In this document: piece by piece, positions 6,332 to 13,231 of the stretch
Layout: the number at the start of each line of letters is the position of its first letter
How positions within the stretch are numbered: position 1 is the first letter of the stretch
Position numbers and translations under genes: made by a program
The notes under the pieces: generated by a model
What the model was told of the DNA's origin: nothing
The model's database searches: none
What the model saw: the letters and a program-made list of their open reading frames with translations, nothing else
From: Candidatus Aenigmatarchaeota archaeon
Lineage (GTDB): Archaea > Aenigmatarchaeota > Aenigmatarchaeia > QMZS01
DNA: 33,661 nt
Direction of reading: 5' to 3'
NCBI GenBank assembly: GCA_030600555.1
Contig: JAUVLW010000009.1
Coordinates: 1-33,661 of the forward strand

Positions 6332-7243
6332 ATGACCTCGATTATCTACCACCCGGATTACCTTAAGCATGAAACTGGAAATCATCCTGAAAACAAATTT
6401 AGGTTGGTTGCAATAATGAATGAGATTTATAACTCTGATTTAAATATAAATACAATCAAACCCAAACAGGCATCTATTGATGAAATAAATTTAGTTCATA
6501 CTCCGGGTTATATTAAAAAAGTGGCAGAATATTCAAAAAAAGAATCTCCCCTTGACCCTGATACTATTACCTGTAAAGATTCCTACGAAACTGCGTTGCT
6601 TTCGGTGGGTGGCGCTATAACTGCAGTAGATTCTCTTGATAAAAGAGACAATACCTTTGCATTAGTTCGTCCGCCGGGGCATCATGCTCTTCCCAACCAA
6701 GGAATGGGTTTTTGTCTCTTTAATAATATTGGGATTGGAGCAAAATATGCCCAAACTATTGGATATGATAATATTTTGATTGTGGATTGGGATGCGCATC
6801 ATGGAAACGGAACGCAGAACATATTTTATGATGATCCCTCTGTTTTCTATTTTTCAGTCCACCAATCACCAGGTTACCCAGGAACAGGATTTTCTGAAGA
6901 AACAGGTTCAGGAAAAGGTGAAGGATATACTAAAAATATTCCTCTTCCTCCAGGATTAGGAGATAAAGAATATCTGGATGTTTTTGAAAAATATTTGGCG
7001 CCTGTCGCAGACAAATATAAACCAGACCTTGTTTTAATATCAGCTGGTTTTGATGCTCATATTGATGACCCTATGGCTGAGATGAATGTCACCAGTACTG
7101 GATTTGAAAAAATGGCTTCTGAAGTTTATTCAATTGCAGAAAAACATTGCGATGGAAAACTGGCAATGGTGCTTGAAGGTGGATATAATCCAAAGGCACT
7201 TTCATATTCTACAAAGAAAGTGCTTGAAGTTATGTCTAAATAA
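6332..7243 (+). CDS. HDAC-family (AcuC/class II-like) zinc deacetylase
   Basis: 303 aa, a complete arginase-fold deacetylase. It should remove acetyl groups from lysine side chains, acetylpolyamines or similar acetamides; the substrate cannot be told from sequence. RPPGHHA at about 113-119 gives the catalytic His pair, VDWDAHHGNGTQ (151-162) gives zinc ligands D154 and H156, and SAGFDAHIDDP (237-247) gives zinc ligand D241. LEGGYN near the C terminus holds the catalytic-type Tyr. It has no signal peptide. It is the second gene after 5688, ends 18 bp from a convergent GNAT acetyltransferase, and sits in the block controlled by the duplicated operator. Confidence 0.93.
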   Translation: MTSIIYHPDYLKHETGNHPENKFRLVAIMNEIYNSDLNINTIKPKQASIDEINLVHTPGYIKKVAEYSKKESPLDPDTITCKDSYETALLSVGGAITAVDSLDKRDNTFALVRPPGHHALPNQGMGFCLFNNIGIGAKYAQTIGYDNILIVDWDAHHGNGTQNIFYDDPSVFYFSVHQSPGYPGTGFSEETGSGKGEGYTKNIPLPPGLGDKEYLDVFEKYLAPVADKYKPDLVLISAGFDAHIDDPMAEMNVTSTGFEKMASEVYSIAEKHCDGKLAMVLEGGYNPKALSYSTKKVLEVMSK

Positions 7244-7261
7244 AATAATAAAAAATTAAAT

Positions 7262-7690
7262 TCACAAATCCTTAAAAAACAACACATATTCTTTATCCTT
7301 CTTAAACCCAGCCTTTTCGTAAAAATTTAGTGATTTTTTGTTTGATTTTGGGGCAAACAAACTGACCAATTTTATTTTTCTTTTTTTTAGTTCTTTCAGA
7401 TAAGAGTCCATTAATTTTGTGCCAATTTTATAATTCCTGTATTCCGGTTTCACAACAAGATAAGTCAATACGGACAATTTGGTTAAATCATATATTTCAG
7501 AAAGAAGAAACCCAACAATTTTTTTGTCTATTTCCGCAACAAGAACAAAACCATATTCAATAACAACTTCAAAATATTTTAAACCCAAAGTCCTGCCTTC
7601 AACCATAGTCACTTCTTTTGTAGCCTTGCCTATTTTTTCAAGTGTTTTCGCGTCTTCCAGAGTTGCAGTTCTAATCACCAGAGTATCCAT
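7262..7690 (-). CDS. GNAT-family N-acetyltransferase
   Basis: 142 aa with a single GNAT fold. Seen are the N-terminal IRTATLEDAKTLEKI helix, the strand VLVAEIDKKIVGFLL, motif A LVVKPEYRNYKIGTKLM (about 76-92, acetyl-CoA binding, in a slightly diverged form) and the C-terminal NKKSLNFYEKAGFKK typical of RimI-like enzymes. It acetylates an unknown amine. It lies downstream of the TrmB-family gene on the same strand, 41 bp apart and probably co-transcribed, and is convergent with the deacetylase gene. The pairing hints at opposing acetylation and deacetylation, but that is inference. Confidence 0.88.
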   Translation of the reverse strand: MDTLVIRTATLEDAKTLEKIGKATKEVTMVEGRTLGLKYFEVVIEYGFVLVAEIDKKIVGFLLSEIYDLTKLSVLTYLVVKPEYRNYKIGTKLMDSYLKELKKRKIKLVSLFAPKSNKKSLNFYEKAGFKKDKEYVLFFKDL

Positions 7691-7731
7691 AATTTAATAA
7701 CCGTTTATCCAATACTTTGGTAAATATAACT

Positions 7732-8475
7732 TCAAATTTTCCTGCTCTCATCCCACTCCCGATTTAACCATGCGCTTAGACAGAAAATACATTTCTTATA
7801 ATAAATAGCCACTGCATTTATATTGTCTTTGCTTTCAAATAAATTGGTATAATATTTTTTGTCCACCAGTAAATTTCCATGGGCTGGTTTCTCTTCAATT
7901 CCCCTCCTGACATCAAACATTTTTTTAATGCTTCTAAGCGAGGACACTTTTTGCTTTGAACTCAAAATTATTTTTACGCTAACTTTTTTCCTCTTTGCAT
8001 ATTCTAAATCAGGAATTAATTTGTCCAATAAAGAAGTGGAAATATAATTTAAAATTATCTCTGATTTTGCTTTTGAAATAAATGTTTTTATTAATTTCAA
8101 AACTTTTTCCTCTCCCGAGATTAATTCCTGCGCAGCTTCTGAAATTATTTCTTCATCTTTTTTTGAGTGAGCCTCAATTTCTTCAAGAATTTCTGTTTTT
8201 GCTTTTTTTAATTTACTTTCTTCTTCATCCAGCTTCTTTTTGATTATGTTGAAATTTGCTGGTTTATATATTGCAGGTCTTTCTTCTATTATATTCACCC
8301 AGCCCTTTCTTGCCAAGGTTGAAAGTATATCATAGATTCTTGCTCTAGGCACTTTGGATAACTTGGATAACTCTGTGGCTGAAGAAGTTTCTGAAACACA
8401 GACCGCATAATATACTTTTGCCTCATAATCTGTAAGACCAAAAGTTTTCAGGGCATTGAGTATATTCTCTTCCAT
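7732..8475 (-). CDS. TrmB-family transcriptional regulator
   Basis: 247 aa. The N-terminal winged helix-turn-helix (about 1-75) contains LTDYEAKVYYAVCVSETSSATELSKLSKVPRARIYDILSTLARKGWV, the characteristic TrmB arrangement. A coiled-coil linker (about 80-115) and a C-terminal effector-like domain with ISTSLLDKLIPDLEYAKRKKVSVKIIL follow. It is divergent from the gene at 8610. The 25-bp palindrome lies between them, next to a minus-strand TATA (GGTATATTTAAAC) about 25 nt before its ATG. Autoregulation and control of both cassette promoters is therefore the simplest model. The effector is unknown. Confidence 0.9.
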   Translation of the reverse strand: MEENILNALKTFGLTDYEAKVYYAVCVSETSSATELSKLSKVPRARIYDILSTLARKGWVNIIEERPAIYKPANFNIIKKKLDEEESKLKKAKTEILEEIEAHSKKDEEIISEAAQELISGEEKVLKLIKTFISKAKSEIILNYISTSLLDKLIPDLEYAKRKKVSVKIILSSKQKVSSLRSIKKMFDVRRGIEEKPAHGNLLVDKKYYTNLFESKDNINAVAIYYKKCIFCLSAWLNREWDESRKI

Positions 8476-8509
8476 AAAAAAATCTGTATTTTGTGTTTAA
8501 ATATACCAC

Positions 8510-8534
8510 TTTTGTTACGACAAGAGTTGCAAAA
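8510..8534. promoter_or_regulatory. Operator-like imperfect palindrome, copy B
   Basis: It is the same 25 bp as copy A. It lies between divergent TATA boxes: TATATTTAAA reading left to the TrmB-family gene and CTTATAAATATA reading right to the gene at 8610. It is thus placed to control both directions. Confidence 0.78.
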
Positions 8535-8535
8535 C

Positions 8536-8609
8536 TTATAAATATACTAAATATATATTATATTATCAGGTAGTGACAACAGATAAATACTACTTGATAG
8601 GTGAAGAAA
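8536..8609 (+). promoter_or_regulatory. Promoter and structured leader of the gene at 8610
   Basis: The TATA box TTATAAATATA (8536-8546) is followed by an inverted repeat, TATCAGGTAGT (8564-8574) and ACTACTTGATA (8589-8599), with one G-U pair. The SD GGTGA (8600-8604) follows and the ATG is five bases later. Compared with copy A the stem has one compensatory pair change and is longer by two pairs; the loop differs but keeps an AACA core. Confidence 0.7.
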
Positions 8610-9203
8610 ATGGAAAAAATTGCGGAATCGGATAGGGTTTGGAGAGATGGTGTTGCTGAAGGAGAAATTATCCACTATTGGCAATCTAATAATTCAGGAT
8701 ACTCTGACGGGAGATTTAAGACCAATTCAGACATTAAAGAATATGCAAAAGACCATCCTGTAATTTTGGTTGTTGACTTAATGATTGGGGCTGGGACTTA
8801 TGACCCACTTAAAGAGCTTTGTGAAGGATTTATAATGAATGATTTTCCAGTCTCTGGAAGTCATAAACCCAACCCAAATATAAAATTTCAAATCAGATAT
8901 GATTCAGGAAGAGAACCTAAGGTCAAAGACCAACCAATTGGTATTATAGATTATGCCTTGGGACTTCATAGAAAAGAACTGGAAAGAGTTCCTTACGAAG
9001 ACAGAAAAGAATTATGGGAAAAATATCCAACCAACCTAAATTGTCCAACAGATATTATTGGTGGTAAACAATATTCTGTTATGATTGAAGATGGTAATAA
9101 TGAAATATTTTATGACTCCAACAGAGCTTTATTAAAGGAAAGGCAAAAAGTCAGGCTTGAATGTAAAGCTGGTAAAACTGTTGTTTATGGGATTGGTGGG
9201 TGA
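8610..9203 (+). CDS. Unrecognised cytoplasmic protein, first gene of the GXGXG operon
   Basis: 197 aa from the ATG at 8610 (MEKIAESDRVWRDGVAEGE). The in-frame GTG nine bases upstream belongs to the GGTGA ribosome-binding site. No membrane segment or signal is seen. Visible features are a hydrophobic strand-turn VILVVDLMIGAGTYDPL (about 52-68), a Cys at about 72, a KPNPNIKFQIRYDSG strand and a C-terminal KTVVYGIGG. I recognise no family. Its TGA stop lies inside the ribosome-binding region of the next gene (GGGTGA), so the two are translationally coupled. Expression is governed by cassette B. Confidence 0.78.
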   Translation: MEKIAESDRVWRDGVAEGEIIHYWQSNNSGYSDGRFKTNSDIKEYAKDHPVILVVDLMIGAGTYDPLKELCEGFIMNDFPVSGSHKPNPNIKFQIRYDSGREPKVKDQPIGIIDYALGLHRKELERVPYEDRKELWEKYPTNLNCPTDIIGGKQYSVMIEDGNNEIFYDSNRALLKERQKVRLECKAGKTVVYGIGG

Positions 9204-9208
9204 AGAAG

Positions 9209-10171
9209 ATGAAAGATGCAGATGAGTATTTGAAAAGATTTCATGGGTTAGATAATAATTTAAACCCTAAAAAAATTCCGCAAGATTTAATTTTCAAAGA
9301 GCACGTTGATAAAGATTGTTATCAAAGTTTCACACAATGGAGTGAATATTATGATAGAAATAATTGGTCTGATAAAGAAGTTTATGAAGTTATTGGTGAT
9401 TATCCGGATTTACCTGAAACTCCTGAAGAAATTCAAGCGCTTATTTACAAAATTGAAAGTGAGCCTAATCTTTTAGAATCCGGGCATTACATTTCTTATT
9501 GTATAAATGAAATTCCCGACAAAGATATTGAACTTGAGCTAAAAAAATCTTATAGTTATCTTGGTAGAAATAATAATAAAAATTTAACCCTTAAAGGGGA
9601 TGTTGCTGATTGGGCTGGATATAAAAATAAAGGGAAAATTATTGTTGAAGGAACTGCTGGAGATTGGGCTGGAGCCTATATGGCTGAAGGGGAACTTATT
9701 GTTGAAGGAAATGCCCATTATTTAGTTGGAGCTCATATGCGGGGAGGAGATATTCTTATCAAAAAAAATTGTAGTGACGGCGCTGGAGATGAAATGCATA
9801 GTGGAAATATTATTGTTGAAGGAAATGCTGGTACTGCTGGAGATGGTATGTATGGAGGGCACCTTATAATCAAAGGGTGCGCTGGTAAGAGAGTTGGAGC
9901 TAATATGCAAGGAGGTGACATTATTATTGAGGGTAATGTTAAGAATCAATTGGGGTGTTATATGGTAGGAGGGAAAATTATTGTTAAAGGTAATGCCCAT
10001 TATTTAGTTGGAGATGAGATGTATGGTGGAGATATTATTATTGAAGGAACTGCCGAAGAATATATTGGAAGAGGTATGCGAGGAGGTTCTATTAGAGTTA
10101 AAGACAAACTTTATGTTCGTGGAGAAAAACATTATTGCGACGACGATTATATTATAGTTGTGGCAGATTGA
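9209..10171 (+). CDS. GXGXG-repeat beta-helix protein with an unknown N-terminal domain
   Basis: 320 aa from the ATG at 9209, preceded by GGTGA. Residues 1-125 are an unrecognised acidic domain (SFTQWSEYYDRNNW, PETPEEIQALIYKIE). Residues 126-300 form about nine tandem 18-19-residue repeats of the pattern IIVEGNA-xxxx-G-xxM-xGGD. This matches the GXGXG right-handed beta-helix found in the C-terminal part of glutamate synthase large subunits and in formylmethanofuran dehydrogenase subunit C. Those enzymes' other domains are absent, so this is a stand-alone scaffold of unknown role. A 22-bp exact DNA repeat (9710-9731 and 9992-10013) shows recent internal duplication. It is the second gene of the 8610 operon. 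Confidence 0.85.
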   Translation: MKDADEYLKRFHGLDNNLNPKKIPQDLIFKEHVDKDCYQSFTQWSEYYDRNNWSDKEVYEVIGDYPDLPETPEEIQALIYKIESEPNLLESGHYISYCINEIPDKDIELELKKSYSYLGRNNNKNLTLKGDVADWAGYKNKGKIIVEGTAGDWAGAYMAEGELIVEGNAHYLVGAHMRGGDILIKKNCSDGAGDEMHSGNIIVEGNAGTAGDGMYGGHLIIKGCAGKRVGANMQGGDIIIEGNVKNQLGCYMVGGKIIVKGNAHYLVGDEMYGGDIIIEGTAEEYIGRGMRGGSIRVKDKLYVRGEKHYCDDDYIIVVAD

Positions 10172-10198
10172 TAAATTTGAGAATGAAAGAGAAAAATT

Positions 10199-10693
10199 AT
10201 GAAGGATGGAAAAATATTGTGGATGCACTTTGCGAGATATAATGCCAACAACAATGTCTGGATTGAGACAAAATTAATATTGGATTACTTTAAAGGACCT
10301 CTCGGGAAAAAACTTGATGGGAGTACTTAAGATATGGCTAATCGCGAAAGATATAGAAGGGGTGAGAAATTTCCATCCTATCGTGAAAAAAAGACTTTCC
10401 CCACAGGAGTGCATTATGGAATTGATGGTGGTATGAGATATCTGCTGAATAATCAAGATATTGTTATTTCTTATAAATATTATGAGATAAAACCCTTAGA
10501 CAGCCCTTTTGATATTTACCTTGGTCAATATGACGCAGATAAATCCTTAATTACTTGAAATGGAGTTGATATAATAGATGTGAGGGATTTTAAACGTCAT
10601 ATAGATTTTCAGGACAGTGGGGTTTACGAAGGCTATAATGAATGGAATAAAAAACCTTACTTAATTAAATTCATTGAAATTACTCCTCATTAG
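10199..10693 (+). pseudogene. Decayed gene with in-frame TAA and TGA
   Basis: One reading frame carries three protein-like pieces separated by stops: 43 codons from the ATG at 10199 (MKDGKILWMHFARYNANNN), TAA at 10328, 74 codons from an ATG at 10334 (MANRERYRRGEKFPSYREKK), TGA at 10556, then 44 codons (NGVDIIDVRDFKRHIDF...) ending in TAG at 10691. That all three keep one frame and look protein-like suggests a single former gene of about 160 codons. Another short frame (MKEKNYEGWKNIVDALCEI, from 10183) may be its original start before a frameshift. No family recognised. Only the 10334-10558 part could still be a small intact ORF. Confidence 0.55.
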
Positions 10694-10764
10694 ACTGAAA
10701 TTTAAGTTTTTCTGAAAAGAGATTTATTTTAATTTATTTACCTTTTATGGGCTGGTGGTCTAGA

Positions 10765-10795
10765 CTCTGAATAGCAACAGATATCAGGGAGATAA
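10765..10795 (+). other. D-loop intron of tRNA-Val (about 31 nt)
   Basis: It separates GTCTAGA from GGGTTATGAC. The boundaries may move by one base because A flanks both sides. It contains CTCTG and CAGGGAG, which can pair. Confidence 0.75.
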
Positions 10796-10840
10796 GGGTT
10801 ATGACGCTGCCTTTACAAGGCAGAGGTCGGCGGTTCAAAT

Positions 10841-10945
10841 GCAACCCTTTAAAAACAATCGTTTTCTTTCAGAAAACGGTGCATCATTTTCGAAGAAAAT
10901 GAATGAGGTCTGCACCCCAAAATATAATTGGGGTGAAATGGAAAT
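10841..10945 (+). other. T-loop intron of tRNA-Val (about 105 nt)
   Basis: It lies at the end of the T-loop (59/60 or 60/61) before CCGCC. It begins GCAACCCTTT and holds the 17-nt core (10906-10922, key part GGTCTGCACCCC), both shared with the tRNA-Lys T-loop intron. It contains two clear hairpins: CGTTTTCT...AGAAAACG (10860-10877) and CACCCC...GGGGTG (10913-10935). Confidence 0.8.
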
Positions 10946-10966
10946 CCGCCTCAGCCCATTTTAATT

Positions 10967-11338
10967 TTAAAACGCATTAAAAAATTCAATCCCGAACCCT
11001 TTTTCTTCAATCAGTTTCTCAGAGGCAACCCCCTTGTTTTCTGTCACCTCAATTGCTTTCAGAAATTTCCACCCTTCCTGGGCTTGTTTTATTGCCACCA
11101 AAGGAATTGCTCCTGCTTTTTCCGCAAAGTCAGTCAAACTTCCCATCTGCCTCTCTGAAATTCTCACTGTTGAAGCCCAGCTCTTGCATTCAAAAACAAA
11201 AATGTGCCCAAGTTTACACGCAATCACATCTATGGAATCCTTCCCGGATTTCGGAGCTCTAAGAACCGCAAAGTCAAGACTTGAAAGAAGTTTCATCAAT
11301 TCGTGTTCTGCCCTAAAACCTTTTTTGTAAGTGTGCAT
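10967..11338 (-). CDS. hjc: Archaeal Holliday junction resolvase Hjc
   Basis: 123 aa, the normal length. It cuts four-way DNA junctions during recombination as a dimer. Nuclease-fold catalytic residues are E11 (GFRAEHELMKLL), D37 (SGKDSIDVIACK) and E50-x-K52 (IFVFECKSW), the PD-(D/E)xK pattern of this family. The C terminus carries ERQMGSLTDFAEKAGAIPLVAIK. It starts one base from the end of the SemiSWEET-like gene, so both are in one transcript. It is convergent with tRNA-Val. Confidence 0.93.
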   Translation of the reverse strand: MHTYKKGFRAEHELMKLLSSLDFAVLRAPKSGKDSIDVIACKLGHIFVFECKSWASTVRISERQMGSLTDFAEKAGAIPLVAIKQAQEGWKFLKAIEVTENKGVASEKLIEEKGFGIEFFNAF

Positions 11339-11339
11339 A

Positions 11340-11594
11340 TTAACCGAATTTTAATTTAAGCAATAATAGAATAAATATTAATATTAAACTGATTCCGTTC
11401 GCAAGTAAAACAGCCAAGTCACTAATAAGAAATCCATAAACAACCCATAAAGAGACTCCGGTGAAAAGAATCGCGCACCAAGTTAATGAAATATCTTTTG
11501 TCTCCTTTAATTTTATTGTTTTAAGCAATTGGGGCACAAGCGAAACTGTGGTCAACGCCCCGGCAATAAGACCCACCAAAATAATGTAATCCAT
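11340..11594 (-). CDS. SemiSWEET-like small PQ-loop membrane protein
   Basis: 84 aa with three hydrophobic helices (about 3-22, 37-57, 60-81), the size of a SemiSWEET half-transporter that dimerises to form a sugar channel. The first helix carries TTVSLVPQLLKTIKLKETKDIS, which includes the conserved Pro-Gln of the PQ-loop/MtN3 family, followed by a SLTW segment. The substrate is unknown. It lies upstream of hjc in the same transcript; no functional link is obvious. Confidence 0.85.
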   Translation of the reverse strand: MDYIILVGLIAGALTTVSLVPQLLKTIKLKETKDISLTWCAILFTGVSLWVVYGFLISDLAVLLANGISLILIFILLLLKLKFG

Positions 11595-11650
11595 AAAGTA
11601 GAATAAAAATTAAGTTATTGTTGAAACAAAAGAATAGAATTTCTATTATT

Positions 11651-12211
11651 ATGAAAATATTGTTAATCAACAATCTCACAAAACATTTGGAAGAATTGCA
11701 GGAAATATTAAAACCTCATAAAATCACAACCGCGCATTTTCAAGAGTTGCCTGAAAATTATTCGGACTTCGACGGTATAATTCTCTCTGGGGGAAGCAAA
11801 TACAAAGTTAAAAATAATGAAGAAATTTACAAACAGGAGATTGAACTCATAAAAAATTCTGAAATTCCTGTTTTCGGAATCTGTCTGGGATTTGAATTAA
11901 TATGCCACACTTACGGAGAAAAACTTGAAATGCTCAAAGAAAAAAAGAGGTGTTTAAGAAATCTGGAAATTATTGAAAAAAACCCCTTGCTGGAAGGAAT
12001 CAATAAATTGAGTGTTTTTGAAGCTCACAGATTTTATGTAAAAGAAGTCAAAAATATGATTTTACTTGCAAAATCCAAAACAGGTGTAGAAATCATAAAA
12101 CACCCGGAAAAACCAATTTACGGGGTTCAGTTCCACCCTGAAGTTAAGATAAGGGAAAATCAGGGGCTCAGAATCCTGACAAATTTCCTGAAATTATGCA
12201 AAACAAAGTGA
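11651..12211 (+). CDS. Class I glutamine amidotransferase (GuaA subunit A-like)
   Basis: 186 aa from the ATG at 11651 (MKILLINNLTKHLEEL). The earlier in-frame start is rejected because this Met begins the conserved first strand. The nucleophile elbow is GICLGFEL (Cys at about 84) and the triad His-Glu lies in GVQFHPEV near 162-169. LSGGSKYK forms the usual glycine turn. It resembles the separate amidotransferase subunit of archaeal GMP synthase, but the usual GHQ after the nucleophile is GFE, so another amidotransferase partner is possible. It stands alone, divergent from the SemiSWEET-like gene. Confidence 0.8.
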   Translation: MKILLINNLTKHLEELQEILKPHKITTAHFQELPENYSDFDGIILSGGSKYKVKNNEEIYKQEIELIKNSEIPVFGICLGFELICHTYGEKLEMLKEKKRCLRNLEIIEKNPLLEGINKLSVFEAHRFYVKEVKNMILLAKSKTGVEIIKHPEKPIYGVQFHPEVKIRENQGLRILTNFLKLCKTK

Positions 12212-12235
12212 ATTAAATAGTTTAATAATTTAGTT

Positions 12236-13168
12236 ATGGATATTAACGAATTGAAAGACAAAATCGCGAAAGAAGCCGAATTAACCCGGGAAGAAGTTGA
12301 TAAAAAAATAGAGGATAAGGTTTTTGAATTGTCTGAACTGGTTTCTGAAGAAGGAGCCGCTTACATTGTTGCAAAAGAAGAAGGACTGGACCTGCTTGAA
12401 AAAAGAGAAAGGAGTCTGAAAATAAAAAACATTATACCTAACCTTAGAAATGTTGAAGTTATCGGAAAAATTGTGGAATTATCCGAGGTTCGGGAATTTG
12501 AGAGAAATGAGAAAAAAGGGCAGGTGAGGAATATTACAATTGGAGATGAAACTGGACGCATTAGAATTGTATTCTGGAATAATATGGTTGAACTAACTGA
12601 AAACCTGAATGAAGGAGATGTTGTAAGAATTAAACAAGGATTCACAAAAGCAAATACTTTTGGAATGCCTGAAATCCATTTAAGCGCAAGAAGCACAATT
12701 GAACCTGAAGAAAAAGAAATTGAAGTCGCTGAAAAATCAGCAAAATATTCAGAGATTCCCACTTCAAAAAATATGGGTGAAAGAAAAAATCTGAAAGAAG
12801 TTGCTGATAATGATTTTCTTGAAGCAAAAGCCGCAATTGTTTCATTGTCGGAAAGAGAATATCTAACCTGCCCTGACTGCAATTCAAAGCTTGAAGAAAT
12901 CAATGGAAGTTGCGTATGCAAAGACCACGGAAAAGTGGAACCCAAAAAAAATTTAATAATTCATGGTTACCTTGATGATGGGTTGGCGACATTGAGATTT
13001 GTTTCATTCAAAGAAACCGCGGAGAGAATCAAAAATGAAAATTTAATCGGTCGGGAAAAACTCTTTACTGGAAGAATAAAGAAAAATGAATATTTCGGCA
13101 ATCTTGAATTAATGGTAAATAAAATCGATGATATTGACCTTGAGGAAGAAATTGAGAAATTAAAATAA
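12236..13168 (+). CDS. rpa: Replication factor A (archaeal RPA, single-stranded DNA-binding)
   Basis: 310 aa. Order of parts: a helical N terminus (1-60), a first OB fold (about 70-150) with NVEVIGKIVELSEVREFER and GQVRNITIGDETGRIRIVFWNN, then a linker. A zinc finger (about 217-236) follows with CPDC and CVCKDHG ligands inside a second OB fold that continues HGYLDDGLATLRFVSF. It covers single-stranded DNA in replication and repair. It is leaderless-looking, with TTTAATAATTT about 20 nt before the ATG. It lies 64 bp before aIF2-alpha on the same strand. Confidence 0.92.
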   Translation: MDINELKDKIAKEAELTREEVDKKIEDKVFELSELVSEEGAAYIVAKEEGLDLLEKRERSLKIKNIIPNLRNVEVIGKIVELSEVREFERNEKKGQVRNITIGDETGRIRIVFWNNMVELTENLNEGDVVRIKQGFTKANTFGMPEIHLSARSTIEPEEKEIEVAEKSAKYSEIPTSKNMGERKNLKEVADNDFLEAKAAIVSLSEREYLTCPDCNSKLEEINGSCVCKDHGKVEPKKNLIIHGYLDDGLATLRFVSFKETAERIKNENLIGREKLFTGRIKKNEYFGNLELMVNKIDDIDLEEEIEKLK

Positions 13169-13231
13169 GATATTTAAGCAAAATTTGAGGTTCTGACAAA
13201 TTCCGTTAATTTATCAATTTTTAAATTAATT

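Larger units (their letters stand above)
10749..10958 (+). tRNA. tRNA-Val (TAC) with two introns
   Basis: The acceptor GGGCTGG (10749-10755) pairs with TCAGCCC (10951-10957), with discriminator A at 10958 and no CCA. The D-stem is GTC/GAC. The anticodon stem is CTGCC/GGCAG with loop TTTACAA and anticodon TAC (10814-10816). The variable loop is AGGTC and the T-stem GGCGG/CCGCC with loop TTCAAAT. A 31-nt intron in the D-loop and a 105-nt intron in the T-loop must be removed to give a 74-nt tRNA. The anticodon loop is uninterrupted. The gene ends 9 bp before the end of the convergent hjc gene. Confidence 0.9.

Noticed and set aside
5587-8534. Pair of identical 25-bp palindromes as ends of a mobile element
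   Set aside because: No transposase or integrase lies between them, no target-site duplication is seen, and both sit exactly at promoters.
9722-10000. Minus-strand frames opposite the GXGXG gene
   Set aside because: They are shadows of the repeat codons, Ser/Asn-rich, with no promoter or neighbour logic.
9600-10100. Repeat array (satellite or CRISPR-like)
   Set aside because: The periodicity is 54-57 bp in frame and encodes GXGXG protein repeats; there are no unique spacers.
10556-10558. TGA read as selenocysteine or other recoding in the 10199-10693 frame
   Set aside because: TGA ends normal genes here (for example at 9201 and 10169), a TAA also interrupts the same frame, and no recoding structure is seen; decay is simpler.
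12361-12945. Long minus-strand frame opposite RPA
   Set aside because: It overlaps a clearly conserved RPA gene entirely and reads as Phe/Ser-rich antisense.
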